From Cellvibrionales bacterium UBA4451 (GTDB lineage: Bacteria; Pseudomonadota; Gammaproteobacteria; Pseudomonadales; Porticoccaceae), in contig DGPB01000009.1 in the NCBI GenBank assembly GCA_002390285.1, positions 1-64,000 on the forward strand: DNA of 64,000 bases. The letters are read 5' to 3'. The position numbers and the translations under genes are program-made. How positions within the stretch are numbered: the first letter of the stretch is position 1; each line of letters opens with the position of its first letter. This document shows positions 26,463-35,690 of this stretch, piece after piece. Below the pieces are notes generated by a model. It saw only the letters and a program-made list of their open reading frames with translations. It was not told the DNA's origin and ran no database searches.

Positions 26463-27134
26463 GTGGATATCACTAAGCAACAATTTTTGAACCGTGTTGG
26501 CTACCAATTTAAAGATCCGGCCCTTCTGGACTTGGCTCTGACCCACAGAAGCTATGGTGCCCACAATAATGAACGACTTGAATTCCTTGGTGATGCTGCG
26601 TTAAATTTTATTATCGGGCACGCAATTTATCAGCGACTACCTGATGTCAGGGAAGGTGAACTGAGTCGCTACCGTTCTAACCTTGTTAAGGGAGTTACTC
26701 TCACTGAGATCGCCAACGAACTACAGCTGAGTGAACATCTGCATTTGGGTGCTGGGGAAATGAAGTCGGGAGGACATCACCGAGCCTCAATTTTAGCGGA
26801 TACTGTAGAGGCCATTATTGGCTCTATTTACCTCGACGGCGGTATGTCGGCCTGTGAGAGCTCAGTGCTGCAGTGGTTTGAAACTCGCCTAGATAATTTG
26901 GAGGGTGAAGGCCTGAAAGACCCCAAAACCCAGCTCCAAGAATTTATGCAAGCTCGTAGTAGCGCCTTACCCGTCTATGAGGTGGCCAGTGTCTCCGGTG
27001 AGGAACACAATCAACAGTTTACAGTGCACTGTAAGGTTGATGGTTTGAAACAACCAACAATAGGCCACGGCAATAGTCGTCGTCATGCTGAAAAACAAGC
27101 CGCAGAGAAAGCCTTGAAAGGACTGATTAAATGA
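26463..27134 (+). CDS. rnc: Ribonuclease III
   Basis: A double-strand-specific endoribonuclease processing the 30S rRNA precursor and many mRNAs. The 223 residues contain the catalytic signature NERLEFLGDAALNF (metal ligands E40 and D44), the second acidic pair D113/E116 in ADTVEAIIG, and a C-terminal dsRNA-binding domain (about 152-222, ending GHGNSRRHAEKQAAEKALK). The start is GTG. The stop overlaps the era start as ATGA, the classic rnc-era coupling. Confidence 0.97.
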   Translation: MDITKQQFLNRVGYQFKDPALLDLALTHRSYGAHNNERLEFLGDAALNFIIGHAIYQRLPDVREGELSRYRSNLVKGVTLTEIANELQLSEHLHLGAGEMKSGGHHRASILADTVEAIIGSIYLDGGMSACESSVLQWFETRLDNLEGEGLKDPKTQLQEFMQARSSALPVYEVASVSGEEHNQQFTVHCKVDGLKQPTIGHGNSRRHAEKQAAEKALKGLIK

Positions 27135-28033
27135 CGGTAACTGAACCAATGAAATACTGTGGTTATGTGGCCATTGTGGGGCGGCCTAATGTGGGTAAAT
27201 CCACGTTACTTAATCACCTGTTAGGTCAAAAGATCAGTATTACATCACGAAAGCCCCAAACTACCCGACACAACACCCTAGGTATCAAAACAGAAGGCGA
27301 TACTCAGCTGATTTTTGTAGATACGCCTGGCCTTCACACCAATCAGCAGAAAGCGATTAATCGTTATATGAATCGCGCAGCAGAGAGCGCTATTCGCGAT
27401 GTTGATGTGGTGGTTTTTGTAGTGGACCGCAACATCTGGACAGAAGCGGATGAGAGGGTTGCAGAGGAAGTGATAAAGTCCAATTCACCCATCATTATCG
27501 CCATTAATAAACTTGATCGTCTTGAAAGTAAATCTGAGTTGTTACCACACTTACAAATTCTAGCTAAACGCTTACCTAATGCTAAGCTGATACCCATTTC
27601 AGCTCTACTCGGCCAACAACTTGAGCTTCTGGAGAAGGCCATCAAGCTTCATATTCCGGAAGCTGTTCATTATTTTCCTGAAGATCAAATCACGGATCGG
27701 AGTCAACGGTTTCTTGCTGCAGAGTTAGTTCGTGAAAAAATAACCCGTCAACTAGGCGCAGAAGTCCCTTATGAAGTGACGGTGGAAATAGAGTCCTTCA
27801 AGTACGAGGGGAAAATTTGTCATATTAATGCCTTGATACTGGTTGAACGGGATGGACAGAAAAAAATCATCATTGGCGAGAAAGGTGCCCGCTTGAAAAA
27901 AATCGGCCAGGAGGCACGTCTCGACATGGAGCGCTTATTGGAAACTAAGGTAATGCTTAGTTTGTGGGTCAAGGTTCGCAGAGGGTGGTCTGACGATGAC
28001 AGGGCATTGCGTAGCCTAGGATATGACGACTAG
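27131..28033 (+). CDS. era: GTPase Era
   Basis: Era binds the 3' end of 16S rRNA and couples 30S subunit maturation to growth. The 300-residue product has G1 GRPNVGKS (17-24), G3 DTPGLH and G4 NKLD, and a C-terminal KH RNA-binding domain (about 205-290) with IIGEKGARLKKIGQEAR. It overlaps rnc by 4 nt. The next gene, recO, follows after a 116-nt gap, longer than usual in this cluster. Confidence 0.97.
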   Translation: MTVTEPMKYCGYVAIVGRPNVGKSTLLNHLLGQKISITSRKPQTTRHNTLGIKTEGDTQLIFVDTPGLHTNQQKAINRYMNRAAESAIRDVDVVVFVVDRNIWTEADERVAEEVIKSNSPIIIAINKLDRLESKSELLPHLQILAKRLPNAKLIPISALLGQQLELLEKAIKLHIPEAVHYFPEDQITDRSQRFLAAELVREKITRQLGAEVPYEVTVEIESFKYEGKICHINALILVERDGQKKIIIGEKGARLKKIGQEARLDMERLLETKVMLSLWVKVRRGWSDDDRALRSLGYDD

Positions 28034-28149
28034 TCGGGTATATCTAAAACAGTCTATTTAAAACAGAGGCCCGATGAACATCAATAGGCGTGCCGTTGAA
28101 AAGCTTGAGGCTTCTTGGGTCCAGTTTGACATGACGGGGTATAATAACC

Positions 28150-28893
28150 ATGCGTGTTGATGGTGAGCCAGCATTTGTACTCCATAGCCGATCTTACCGT
28201 GAAACCAGTCAATTGGTTGATCTCTTTACCCGCCATCATGGCCGATTCCGTGCTGTAGCAAGGGGTTTCCGTCGAGCGAAAACCCCCACAAGAACGCTTT
28301 CAGCTTTCACTCCCTTATTGGTCTGCTGGAGTGGGAAATCTGATTTAAAGACCCTTGTGAATGCAGAGCAGTCTGGATCTTCTCTGATGCTCACAGGTGA
28401 TCGCCTCTTCAGTGGGTTTTACCTCAATGAGCTTTTACTGCGCGTATTAGCTGAGAATGATCCGCATGAGTGGATTTTTGATTGTTATCTAGAAATAATG
28501 ACCAAACTTGTCGGTGGAGAGCAGGTTGAACCTGCATTACGACATTTTGAAACCTGTTTACTAGAAGATATTGGCTATGCTCTTGTACTCGACGTTGATG
28601 CTGAGTCTGGTGAGCCCGTTGAAGCAGGTCAGTGGTACTGGTTTGATCCTACCGTGGGTATAGTAGCTCGACATCGCGTAAGTGAAGAGCATCGTGCGCC
28701 TAACTGGTTTCAGGGTATAGAACTTCTTGCTATCCAGCATGGCTGTGATCAAACAGATTCTGCAAACAGTTTGGCGAGTAGTAGGGCCAAAAAAAGGCTG
28801 ATGCGCCTTGCTATACATCCACATTTAGGTGGCAAACCCCTGCGTAGCAGAGAGCTCTTTAATCGTTCAGGAGGCTCTGTAGAGGAGTCGTGA
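28150..28893 (+). CDS. recO: DNA repair protein RecO
   Basis: RecO works with RecR and RecF to load RecA on SSB-coated single-stranded DNA. The 247 residues begin with an OB fold (PAFVLHSRSYRETSQLVDLF, then RHHGRFRAVARGFRRAKT), and the helical C-terminal domain includes FYLNELLLRVL and FETCLLEDIGYAL. The C-terminal zinc cysteines seen in some RecO proteins are absent, as in many gammaproteobacteria. It is 13 nt from acpS. The usual intervening pdxJ is missing. Confidence 0.94.
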   Translation: MRVDGEPAFVLHSRSYRETSQLVDLFTRHHGRFRAVARGFRRAKTPTRTLSAFTPLLVCWSGKSDLKTLVNAEQSGSSLMLTGDRLFSGFYLNELLLRVLAENDPHEWIFDCYLEIMTKLVGGEQVEPALRHFETCLLEDIGYALVLDVDAESGEPVEAGQWYWFDPTVGIVARHRVSEEHRAPNWFQGIELLAIQHGCDQTDSANSLASSRAKKRLMRLAIHPHLGGKPLRSRELFNRSGGSVEES

Positions 28894-28906
28894 AAAAGGA
28901 GTGGTG

Positions 28907-29284
28907 ATGATTATTGGTATCGGCACAGATATTGTACAAATAGCGCGGATTAAAAGCGTTCTTGAGCGTCGAGGCCGTTTTTTTGCGGAAAGAATTTTGT
29001 GCTCATCCGAGTTGGCTATTTTTGATATTAAAAAACAGCCAGAGGCTTATTTGGCGAAACGCTATGCTGCCAAAGAGGCGGCAAGTAAGGCCCTAGGGAC
29101 AGGTATTGGTATTATTTCATGGCATGATATTGAGATAGTCAATGACAGTGCTGGGGCGCCTTTATTGAATTTTTCGGGTGCGGCGCAGATACGTATGGAA
29201 GAGCTGGGCGCTAGCAAGGCCTTGGTTAGTCTTTCTGATGAACAAGATTTCGTTGTCGCTTTTGTTACTCTTTCATCTGAATAA
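28907..29284 (+). CDS. acpS: Holo-[acyl-carrier-protein] synthase
   Basis: AcpS transfers 4'-phosphopantetheine from CoA to apo-ACP for fatty-acid synthesis. The 125 residues include the magnesium and CoA motifs GIGTDIVQIARI and KRYAAKEAASKALGTGI, plus the VSLSDEQDFVVAFV end. Three in-frame start codons (GTG 28901, GTG 28904, ATG 28907) follow an AAAAAGGAG site; ATG is chosen because family members begin MIxGIGTD. Confidence 0.95.
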   Translation: MIIGIGTDIVQIARIKSVLERRGRFFAERILCSSELAIFDIKKQPEAYLAKRYAAKEAASKALGTGIGIISWHDIEIVNDSAGAPLLNFSGAAQIRMEELGASKALVSLSDEQDFVVAFVTLSSE

Positions 29285-29565
29285 AATAGTCACCGTCATG
29301 GGGTTTATAGTCCCCGTTGGTTGGTAACTTTTTCTCCGGGAGTAGCTTTGTAGAAAAGGTTTCAATGACGTTTATTGGTGTTAAAAATAGGTTTAGAGAA
29401 GTCTGTTCTAGTATTTATCCCGATTTATTCAATAACTGCTTCGAAGGTGATTATGATGAATCTATCTTTGGGTATAGGCTATTTTTCGGGTAAAGGCATG
29501 CGCCTCACTATAAAATACGTGGCTATTAATAACGTGCCACTAATATATGTTTTTCGGTTGAGAGA

Positions 29566-30453
29566 ATGATGTCGTACCCAACTATTGAATCCTGTGTGGG
29601 AGAAACCCCGCTCGTACAACTGCAACGTATTCCAGGTAAAACAAGTAATACACTGCTTGTGAAGTTGGAGGGTAATAACCCCGCTGGTTCCGTAAAAGAC
29701 AGGCCTGCCATGAATATGATTCAGAAGGCAGAAGCCCGTGGTGATATTCGCCCTGGTGATACTCTTATTGAAGCTACCTCTGGTAATACTGGTATAGCCT
29801 TGGCTATGGCCGCGGCCATCAAGGGCTATAAGATGGTGTTGATCATGCCAGAAAACAGTACTGAGGAACGAAAGGCTGCCATGAGGGCATATGGTGCTGA
29901 GTTAATTTCAGTGACCAAAGAAGCCAGTATGGAAGGTGCACGTGATCTGGCTAAAACGATGGAAGCCAGAGGTGAAGGCATCGTGTTGGACCAGTTTGCC
30001 AATAGGGATAACCCTCTAGCGCACTACGAACATACGGGGCCTGAAATATGGCGACAAAGTGGTGGTAGGGTCACCCACTTTATCAGTTCCATGGGGACTA
30101 CTGGCACTATTATGGGTGTCTCTCGATACCTTAAGGAACAAAACCCGGATATTCAGATAATTGGTCTACAGCCAGAAGAAGGTGCCAGTATTCCAGGTAT
30201 CAGACGCTGGAAAAAAGAGTACCTTCCAGATATTTTCGATTCATCACGGGTTGATAGAACGCTGGATATGGGGCAAGTAGAGGCTGAGCTATGTATGAGA
30301 AGATTGGCCTGCGAAGAGGGGATTTTCTGTGGCGTATCGTCTGGTGGAGCAGTAGCAGGTTCTCTCCGGCTTTCCGAGGAAGTTGAAAATGCAGTGATTG
30401 TTGCGATTATCTGCGATCGGGGAGACCGTTATCTATCTTCGGGTATTTACTAG
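29566..30453 (+). CDS. cysM: Cysteine synthase B
   Basis: A PLP enzyme making cysteine from O-acetylserine and sulfide or thiosulfate. The 295 residues show the lysine motif NPAGSVKDRPA with K44 as Schiff-base lysine, the phosphate-binding loop EATSGNTGIALA, and GTTGTIMGVSRYL. The IRRWKKEYLP segment is typical of CysM rather than CysK. The start is ATGATG, so 29569 is an alternative. The 281-nt space upstream holds no recognised gene, so cysM probably has its own promoter. rlmD, usually downstream in Pseudomonas, is absent. Confidence 0.94.
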   Translation: MMSYPTIESCVGETPLVQLQRIPGKTSNTLLVKLEGNNPAGSVKDRPAMNMIQKAEARGDIRPGDTLIEATSGNTGIALAMAAAIKGYKMVLIMPENSTEERKAAMRAYGAELISVTKEASMEGARDLAKTMEARGEGIVLDQFANRDNPLAHYEHTGPEIWRQSGGRVTHFISSMGTTGTIMGVSRYLKEQNPDIQIIGLQPEEGASIPGIRRWKKEYLPDIFDSSRVDRTLDMGQVEAELCMRRLACEEGIFCGVSSGGAVAGSLRLSEEVENAVIVAIICDRGDRYLSSGIY

Positions 30454-30616
30454 CAGCATCATGGTTCTTATCAAGAATCCGATGTTCAGGTTATTGACTT
30501 ATTAAGGCTACTTTGGCGGAAAAATTTATTTCATTACCAGCATATTTATTGGGTTAAGTTATAAAGTGCTCGTCCTCGCTACAAGTTGAAAGCGTTGTGT
30601 TTAGGTAGAACCACCT

Positions 30617-32875
30617 ATGGTACAGGTTAGGGATCATCACCCCCTCCATGATGATGGGGATGTTTGCATAGATCAGTGGGTTACGAACTTGCTGGATAAA
30701 GTTGCCGAAGGCAGTTTTTCCAGAGAAGTATTGGTGGCCGCATGTGAATTGGCCCTAGAAGCTGAATCAAGTAATAACCATATAACCGACCAAGTTTGGG
30801 CGTCGACGGTTAGTAGTTTTCGTACAGGCCAAGAAATGGCTGAAATTCTTACTGAACTCCACCTTTATGATCAAGACAGCCTAGTAGCATCCATTCTATA
30901 CAGAGCCGTTAGAGAAGGCCGACTGGACATTGAGTCGGTGCAGGAGCAATTTGGCGAGAGTGTTACCACGTTGATTGAAGGTGTCCGAAAAATGGCGGTA
31001 ATCAGTACGCTGAGAGCAGATGGAGATGGTGACGTATTTGGTCATGTTGCCGCTCAGCAAGCCACCAAAGTTAGGGAAATGCTGGTTTCCATTATTGATG
31101 ATGTCCGCGTTGCTCTGATTAAAATCGCTGAACGCACCTGTGCGATCCGTGCTCTGAAAACAGCGTCCAACGAGAAACGTTTGCGTGTGGCTCGGGAAAT
31201 TTTCGATGTCTACGCACCTCTGGCTCATCGGCTGGGTATCGGCCAGTTAAAGTGGGAACTGGAGGACCTGGCATTTAGGTACCTCGAGACGGATGAGTAT
31301 ATGCGTATCGCCAGATTACTGGATGAGCGCAGGATGGATCGCCAGCAGTACATTAAAGAGCTGATTAGCACCCTTGAGATGGAACTTTCCACGGCAGATA
31401 TAAAAGGCGAAATCGCTGGACGGGCCAAACATATCTATAGTATCTGGCGGAAAATGCATCGCAAGGATATAGGGTTTTCTCAGATTCACGATATTCGTGC
31501 GGTCAGAGTACTCGTGCCTACTATCGCCGATTGCTACACCTTGTTAGGTATCGTTCACAGTCACTGGCGAAATATCCATAATGAATTTGACGATTATATT
31601 GCCACCCCGAAGGAAAACGGTTATCGCTCATTGCACACAGCGGTTATTGGTCCACATAGGAAGGTTCTGGAAATCCAAATACGTACCTATGAAATGCATG
31701 AGGATGCAGAATTCGGTGTCTGTTCCCATTGGCGTTACAAAGGTACAGATGCCAAATCCACAGGTAACAGCTATGAAGATAAAATTTCCTGGCTCAGGCA
31801 AGTATTGGAGTGGCACGAAGAAATTGAAGGTGATCATGTTAAGGAATTACTCAGCCTTGATAATGGTACTGACCGAATTTACGTCTTTACACCAGAAGGT
31901 CATGTGGTTGATCTTGCCGTGGGTTCCACGCCTCTCGATTTTGCATATAGAGTACATACCTCTATTGGTCACAGATGTAGAGGAGCCAAGATTAATGGAA
32001 AGATAGTGCCCCTTAATACGGCACTCCATACCGCCGATCAGGTGATTATATTAACAGGTAAGCAAGAATCCCCAAGCCGAGATTGGCTGTCATCAGCTCT
32101 TGGTTATTTATACACGGCTAGAGCCCGTGCCAAGGTGCAGCAATGGTTCCGTAAACAGAACATGGAACAAAATATCCATGCCGGTAAATCCATACTAGAA
32201 CGTGAATTTCGCCAGCTCAATATTAAGGATGTTGACCTTGATGCTCTTTCGGCAAAATATAATAAACATGGTGCAGACGGCCTTTATTCCGCGATTGGTG
32301 CTGGTGACGTTAGGATAGATCAAGTAGTCAATGCCACATTGGCACAGCGAGATATGGCCAGGAAGCCGCGTAGGCTTTCTTATATATCGCAGGCTAAAGC
32401 CAGTCGCTATGCTGAATCGGACATATACATCTATGGTGTGGGTAACCTGTTAACCCGTATTGCCCACTGCTGTAATCCGGTTCCTGGGGATGAAATTAGT
32501 GGGTATATCACTAATGGACGTGGTGTTTCTGTACACAGGAAGGATTGTGGCAATCTATTGCGGTTGCAGGCCATTGAACCCGAGAGGGTGCTTGAGGTTC
32601 GCTGGGGTAGTGAGCCAAAACATGTTTACCCAGTAAAAATCATGCTTGATTCATATGATAGATCAGGTTTGTTGCGAGATGTCTCAACGGTACTTGATAA
32701 GTCTGGCCTGAATATTTTAGCGGTGACCTCCAAAAGTGACCAGACCAATGAGGGTGTTTCCGTAGGCATGGAGGTTACCGTAGAAGTACCGAGTATCGAG
32801 GAACTGAGTACGGTGATGACTCGCCTGAGAAAAATTCCAAATATGACTAAAGTTCAGCGTGTGGATGAATCATGA
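30617..32875 (+). CDS. relA: GTP pyrophosphokinase RelA
   Basis: The ribosome-associated (p)ppGpp synthetase responding to uncharged tRNA. The 752 residues match RelA (744 in E. coli). The N-terminal HD domain is degenerate: the HDxxED pair is missing, so it is a synthetase-only RelA rather than SpoT. The synthetase domain has HDIRAVRVLV, DDYIATPKENGYRSLHTAV and the EIQIRTYEMHEDAEFGV segment. The TGS domain (DRIYVFTPEGHVVDLAVGST), a zinc-finger-like region with HCCNPVPGDE and a C-terminal ACT domain follow. mazG starts 9 nt downstream. Confidence 0.97.
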   Translation: MVQVRDHHPLHDDGDVCIDQWVTNLLDKVAEGSFSREVLVAACELALEAESSNNHITDQVWASTVSSFRTGQEMAEILTELHLYDQDSLVASILYRAVREGRLDIESVQEQFGESVTTLIEGVRKMAVISTLRADGDGDVFGHVAAQQATKVREMLVSIIDDVRVALIKIAERTCAIRALKTASNEKRLRVAREIFDVYAPLAHRLGIGQLKWELEDLAFRYLETDEYMRIARLLDERRMDRQQYIKELISTLEMELSTADIKGEIAGRAKHIYSIWRKMHRKDIGFSQIHDIRAVRVLVPTIADCYTLLGIVHSHWRNIHNEFDDYIATPKENGYRSLHTAVIGPHRKVLEIQIRTYEMHEDAEFGVCSHWRYKGTDAKSTGNSYEDKISWLRQVLEWHEEIEGDHVKELLSLDNGTDRIYVFTPEGHVVDLAVGSTPLDFAYRVHTSIGHRCRGAKINGKIVPLNTALHTADQVIILTGKQESPSRDWLSSALGYLYTARARAKVQQWFRKQNMEQNIHAGKSILEREFRQLNIKDVDLDALSAKYNKHGADGLYSAIGAGDVRIDQVVNATLAQRDMARKPRRLSYISQAKASRYAESDIYIYGVGNLLTRIAHCCNPVPGDEISGYITNGRGVSVHRKDCGNLLRLQAIEPERVLEVRWGSEPKHVYPVKIMLDSYDRSGLLRDVSTVLDKSGLNILAVTSKSDQTNEGVSVGMEVTVEVPSIEELSTVMTRLRKIPNMTKVQRVDES

Positions 32876-32884
32876 GGTGCTTGG

Positions 32885-33697
32885 ATGAATGATAAACAGC
32901 ATTCGCTGGATAACCTGTTATATCTGATGCGGCGTCTTCGGGATCCGGACACAGGCTGTCCTTGGGACCTTAAGCAGACCTTCGAAACCATTGTTCCCTA
33001 CACCCTCGAAGAAGTTTACGAGGTGGTTGATACTATCGAGCGTGAAGACTATGTCCATCTCAAGGAGGAACTGGGAGACCTTCTGTTTCAGGTTGTGTTT
33101 TATGGTCAGCTAGGTGAGGAACAAGATCTCTTCTGCTTTGACGACATCATTACCACATTGGTAGAAAAGCTGGTTACTCGGCATCCACATGTGTTCCCAG
33201 AAGGTACCCTCACAAGTAGTCGAGAAGATGGGGTCGTACCTGATGAAACCCAGATAAAACAGACATGGGAATCTCTCAAGTCCTCCGAACGGAAAGAAAA
33301 AGGGCGCTCTTCAGTATTGGCGGATATTCCTGAAAGCCTTCCTGCCTTAACACGGGCGAGCAAACTGCAAAAGCGCGCTGCCAACCATGGTTTTGATTGG
33401 CCCTCTATTAGTGGTGTGGTGGATAAGCTTGATGAAGAAACTACAGAGTTAAAAATGGCATTGCAGCAGGGTGATAAGGCCAATATAGAAGAAGAGTTAG
33501 GGGATTTGATGTTTACGATGGCCAACTTGTGCCGTCATGCGGGTGTAGATGCCGAAACCACCCTGCGTAAGTCTTCCAGAAAATTTGAGCACCGCTTTCA
33601 GCATATTGAGAAAAGCGTAGCTGATAGGGGTAAAACACTGACTGAAACAAGTCTGAATGAACTAGATCAACTTTGGAATGAAGCTAAGCAATTATAG
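32885..33697 (+). CDS. mazG: Nucleoside triphosphate pyrophosphohydrolase MazG
   Basis: MazG hydrolyses (d)NTPs to monophosphates and in E. coli lowers ppGpp during starvation. The 270 residues hold two MazG domains. The first has CPWDLKQTFETIVPYTLEE and LKEELGDLLFQVVF; the second has EEELGDLMFTMANLCRHAG. The EExxE acid clusters are intact. Its position directly after relA is the same as in E. coli and Pseudomonas and supports a role in stringent-response tuning. Confidence 0.96.
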   Translation: MNDKQHSLDNLLYLMRRLRDPDTGCPWDLKQTFETIVPYTLEEVYEVVDTIEREDYVHLKEELGDLLFQVVFYGQLGEEQDLFCFDDIITTLVEKLVTRHPHVFPEGTLTSSREDGVVPDETQIKQTWESLKSSERKEKGRSSVLADIPESLPALTRASKLQKRAANHGFDWPSISGVVDKLDEETTELKMALQQGDKANIEEELGDLMFTMANLCRHAGVDAETTLRKSSRKFEHRFQHIEKSVADRGKTLTETSLNELDQLWNEAKQL

Positions 33698-33830
33698 TCC
33701 CGAGTTCCAAAAACCGTGGGACATCTTGTGGTTACAAGCATTTATGTGTAAGGTTTGCGGCCGATAATTACCTATGGGGGTAATTAGTTAACAAATAATT
33801 TATCCCCACCCAGAAAACCGGAGATCATTG

Positions 33831-34484
33831 ATGAGAATTATTCTGTTGGGCCCACCTGGGGCCGGTAAAGGCACTCAAGCTGCCTACATTACGGAGAAGC
33901 TTGGTATTCCTCAAATTTCCACTGGCGACATGTTGCGCGCGGCGGTCAAAGCGGGTTCTGAGCTAGGTCTCAAGGCCAAAGGTATTATGGCATCTGGCGG
34001 GCTCGTTTCAGATGATCTGATTATTGCGTTGGTTAAAGAGCGCATCCAAGAGCCTGATTGTGTCAATGGCTTCCTATTTGATGGCTTTCCAAGAACCATT
34101 CCTCAGGCTGAGGCTCTCTTGGCGGAAGGTGTTGCCATCGATAAGGTGATTGAAATCCATGTGGCAGATGAAGAAATCATCTCTCGCCTCAGTGGCCGCC
34201 GCGTTCATGAAGGTTCAGGCCGAGTTTATCACATCACACACAATGCGCCTAAGCAAGAAGGTGTTGATGATGTGACGGGTGAAGCACTGGTACAACGTGA
34301 AGATGACCATGAGGCAACCGTTCGCAACCGCCTGGATGTGTATCATGACCAAACAAAACCACTGGTAGACTTCTATCAGGGTTTGGCAACATCTCAATCT
34401 GATTCCGCTCCGGCTTATGCTCGAGTTGATGGTGTGGGTCCATTGGATGACGTTCAGTCACGTCTCGAAAGCGCACTGACCTGA
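33831..34484 (+). CDS. adk: Adenylate kinase
   Basis: Adk interconverts AMP + ATP and 2 ADP. The ATG at 33831 (one codon after an in-frame TTG) gives 217 residues starting MRIILLGPPGAGKGTQ with the P-loop at 7-15. Also visible are the AMP-binding QISTGDMLR, the DGFPRT motif, and a long LID (GRRVHEGSGRVYHI ... DDVTGEALVQREDD), non-zinc type as in E. coli. A strong terminator follows 21 nt after the stop, so adk seems to be its own unit. Confidence 0.97.
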   Translation: MRIILLGPPGAGKGTQAAYITEKLGIPQISTGDMLRAAVKAGSELGLKAKGIMASGGLVSDDLIIALVKERIQEPDCVNGFLFDGFPRTIPQAEALLAEGVAIDKVIEIHVADEEIISRLSGRRVHEGSGRVYHITHNAPKQEGVDDVTGEALVQREDDHEATVRNRLDVYHDQTKPLVDFYQGLATSQSDSAPAYARVDGVGPLDDVQSRLESALT

Positions 34485-34505
34485 GATTAATAACTTATTC
34501 AAAAT

Positions 34506-34528
34506 GGGCTCTTCGGAGCCCTTTTTTT
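34506..34528 (+). terminator. Rho-independent terminator of adk
   Basis: A perfect GGGCTC-TTCG-GAGCCC hairpin with a UUCG tetraloop is followed by seven Ts, ending 26 nt before the hemH pseudogene start. Confidence 0.92.
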
Positions 34529-34554
34529 ATACTTAATTCTGTCATCGCTACGCA

Positions 34555-35538
34555 ATGAAAAAATCCGCCGTTATTTTGGTTAACGTTGGTGCGCCCGATG
34601 TGCCTGCAGCGAAGCCTGTTGGACGTTTTTTAAAGCCATTCTTTTCGGATTGCCGAGTAGTGGAAGCGCCACGATTGCTGTGGTGGTTTTTGCTGAGGTT
34701 ATTTGTGATTCCGTTGCGGGCCAAAAAAGTAGCTGATGCGCACCCTGAAATTTGGTTGGATGAAGGTTCCCCGCTAAGAGTTATTAGTCAGCGTCAGGTA
34801 TTCGTCTTGCAGAATATGCTGGATGTTGAATGTGGTAGTGAGGCTCCCTTGGTGGTGGGTGCAGAAACCTATGGAGAAGCCTCCATTGCTTCAAGAATTG
34901 TTGAATTAAAAACGAAGGGTGTTGATCGCTATATTGTGATTCCTTTATATACACAGTATTCAGGTTCTACGACAGGTGCTGTGTATGATCAGTTGGCCGA
35001 CATTGTTCGTAGTGAGAGGAATGTATAGGATATATACACGATTAAATCATTCTATATTCAGGCTGAATATATAGAGGCATTGGCGCAGAACATGCGGAAT
35101 CACTCGCAAGAGACGGGGGAAAATCAAAAACTGCTTATCTCCTTTCACGGAATTCCTCAGGAATACACCGACAAAGGTGATCCTTATACGAACACTTTAT
35201 GTCGACAGCTGACGCGTTGGCGTTTGTGCTTAAACTGGCATCATCTGATTGGAGTGTTGGATTTCAATCTCGGTTCGGACCAAAAAAGTGGATACAACCC
35301 TACACGGATGAACAGTTGAAAAAATGGGCAAAAGAAGGGATTAAATCCGTCGATATTTTTCAGTCCAGCATTTACGGCGGATTGTCTGGAAACGCTTGAA
35401 GAATTAAATATTAACTATAGGCAGGTTTTTTCTGAAGCCGGTGGTCCTGAGTATAATTATATTCCATGCGTGAATGATTTCCCTGAATTTATTAGGGCAC
35501 TTCTTTGTTTAATTCAGAAAACACTTCTATTTAAATGA
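34555..35538 (+). pseudogene. hemH: Ferrochelatase gene, full length but broken
   Basis: HemH inserts ferrous iron into protoporphyrin IX. The locus spans 984 nt (about 327 codons; E. coli 320) and keeps family motifs throughout: MKKSAVILVNVGAPD at the start, WLDEGSPLRVISQRQ, IPLYTQYSGSTTGAVYDQLA, LLISFHGIPQEYTDKGDPY with the usual active-site histidine, FQSRFGPKKWIQPYTDEQLK, DCLETLEEL, and NYIPCVNDFPEF near the stop at 35536-35538. Three lesions break it: an in-frame TAG at 35026-35028, a frameshift near 35205, and a compensating one at the T-run 35356-35361 that returns to the original frame. Three independent lesions make sequencing error unlikely as the sole cause. With cytochromes encoded nearby, an intact copy is expected elsewhere. 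Confidence 0.9.
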
Positions 35539-35690
35539 TTAAACTTGCAAATTAGGTCTAGTTTTGTCACTAATTTGATATAAAGCAGTTATTTTAGTGG
35601 ATAAATTTTTTTTATTGCATAAACTTTAACCATCTTTGTTTTGTCTTTAATTAAATAGTTCTGCCACAGTACAATTTCAGGAGAAATATA

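Noticed and set aside
29375..29569. 64-codon frame upstream of cysM
   Set aside because: No ribosome site, no recognisable motif, and it runs into the cysM start; probably chance.
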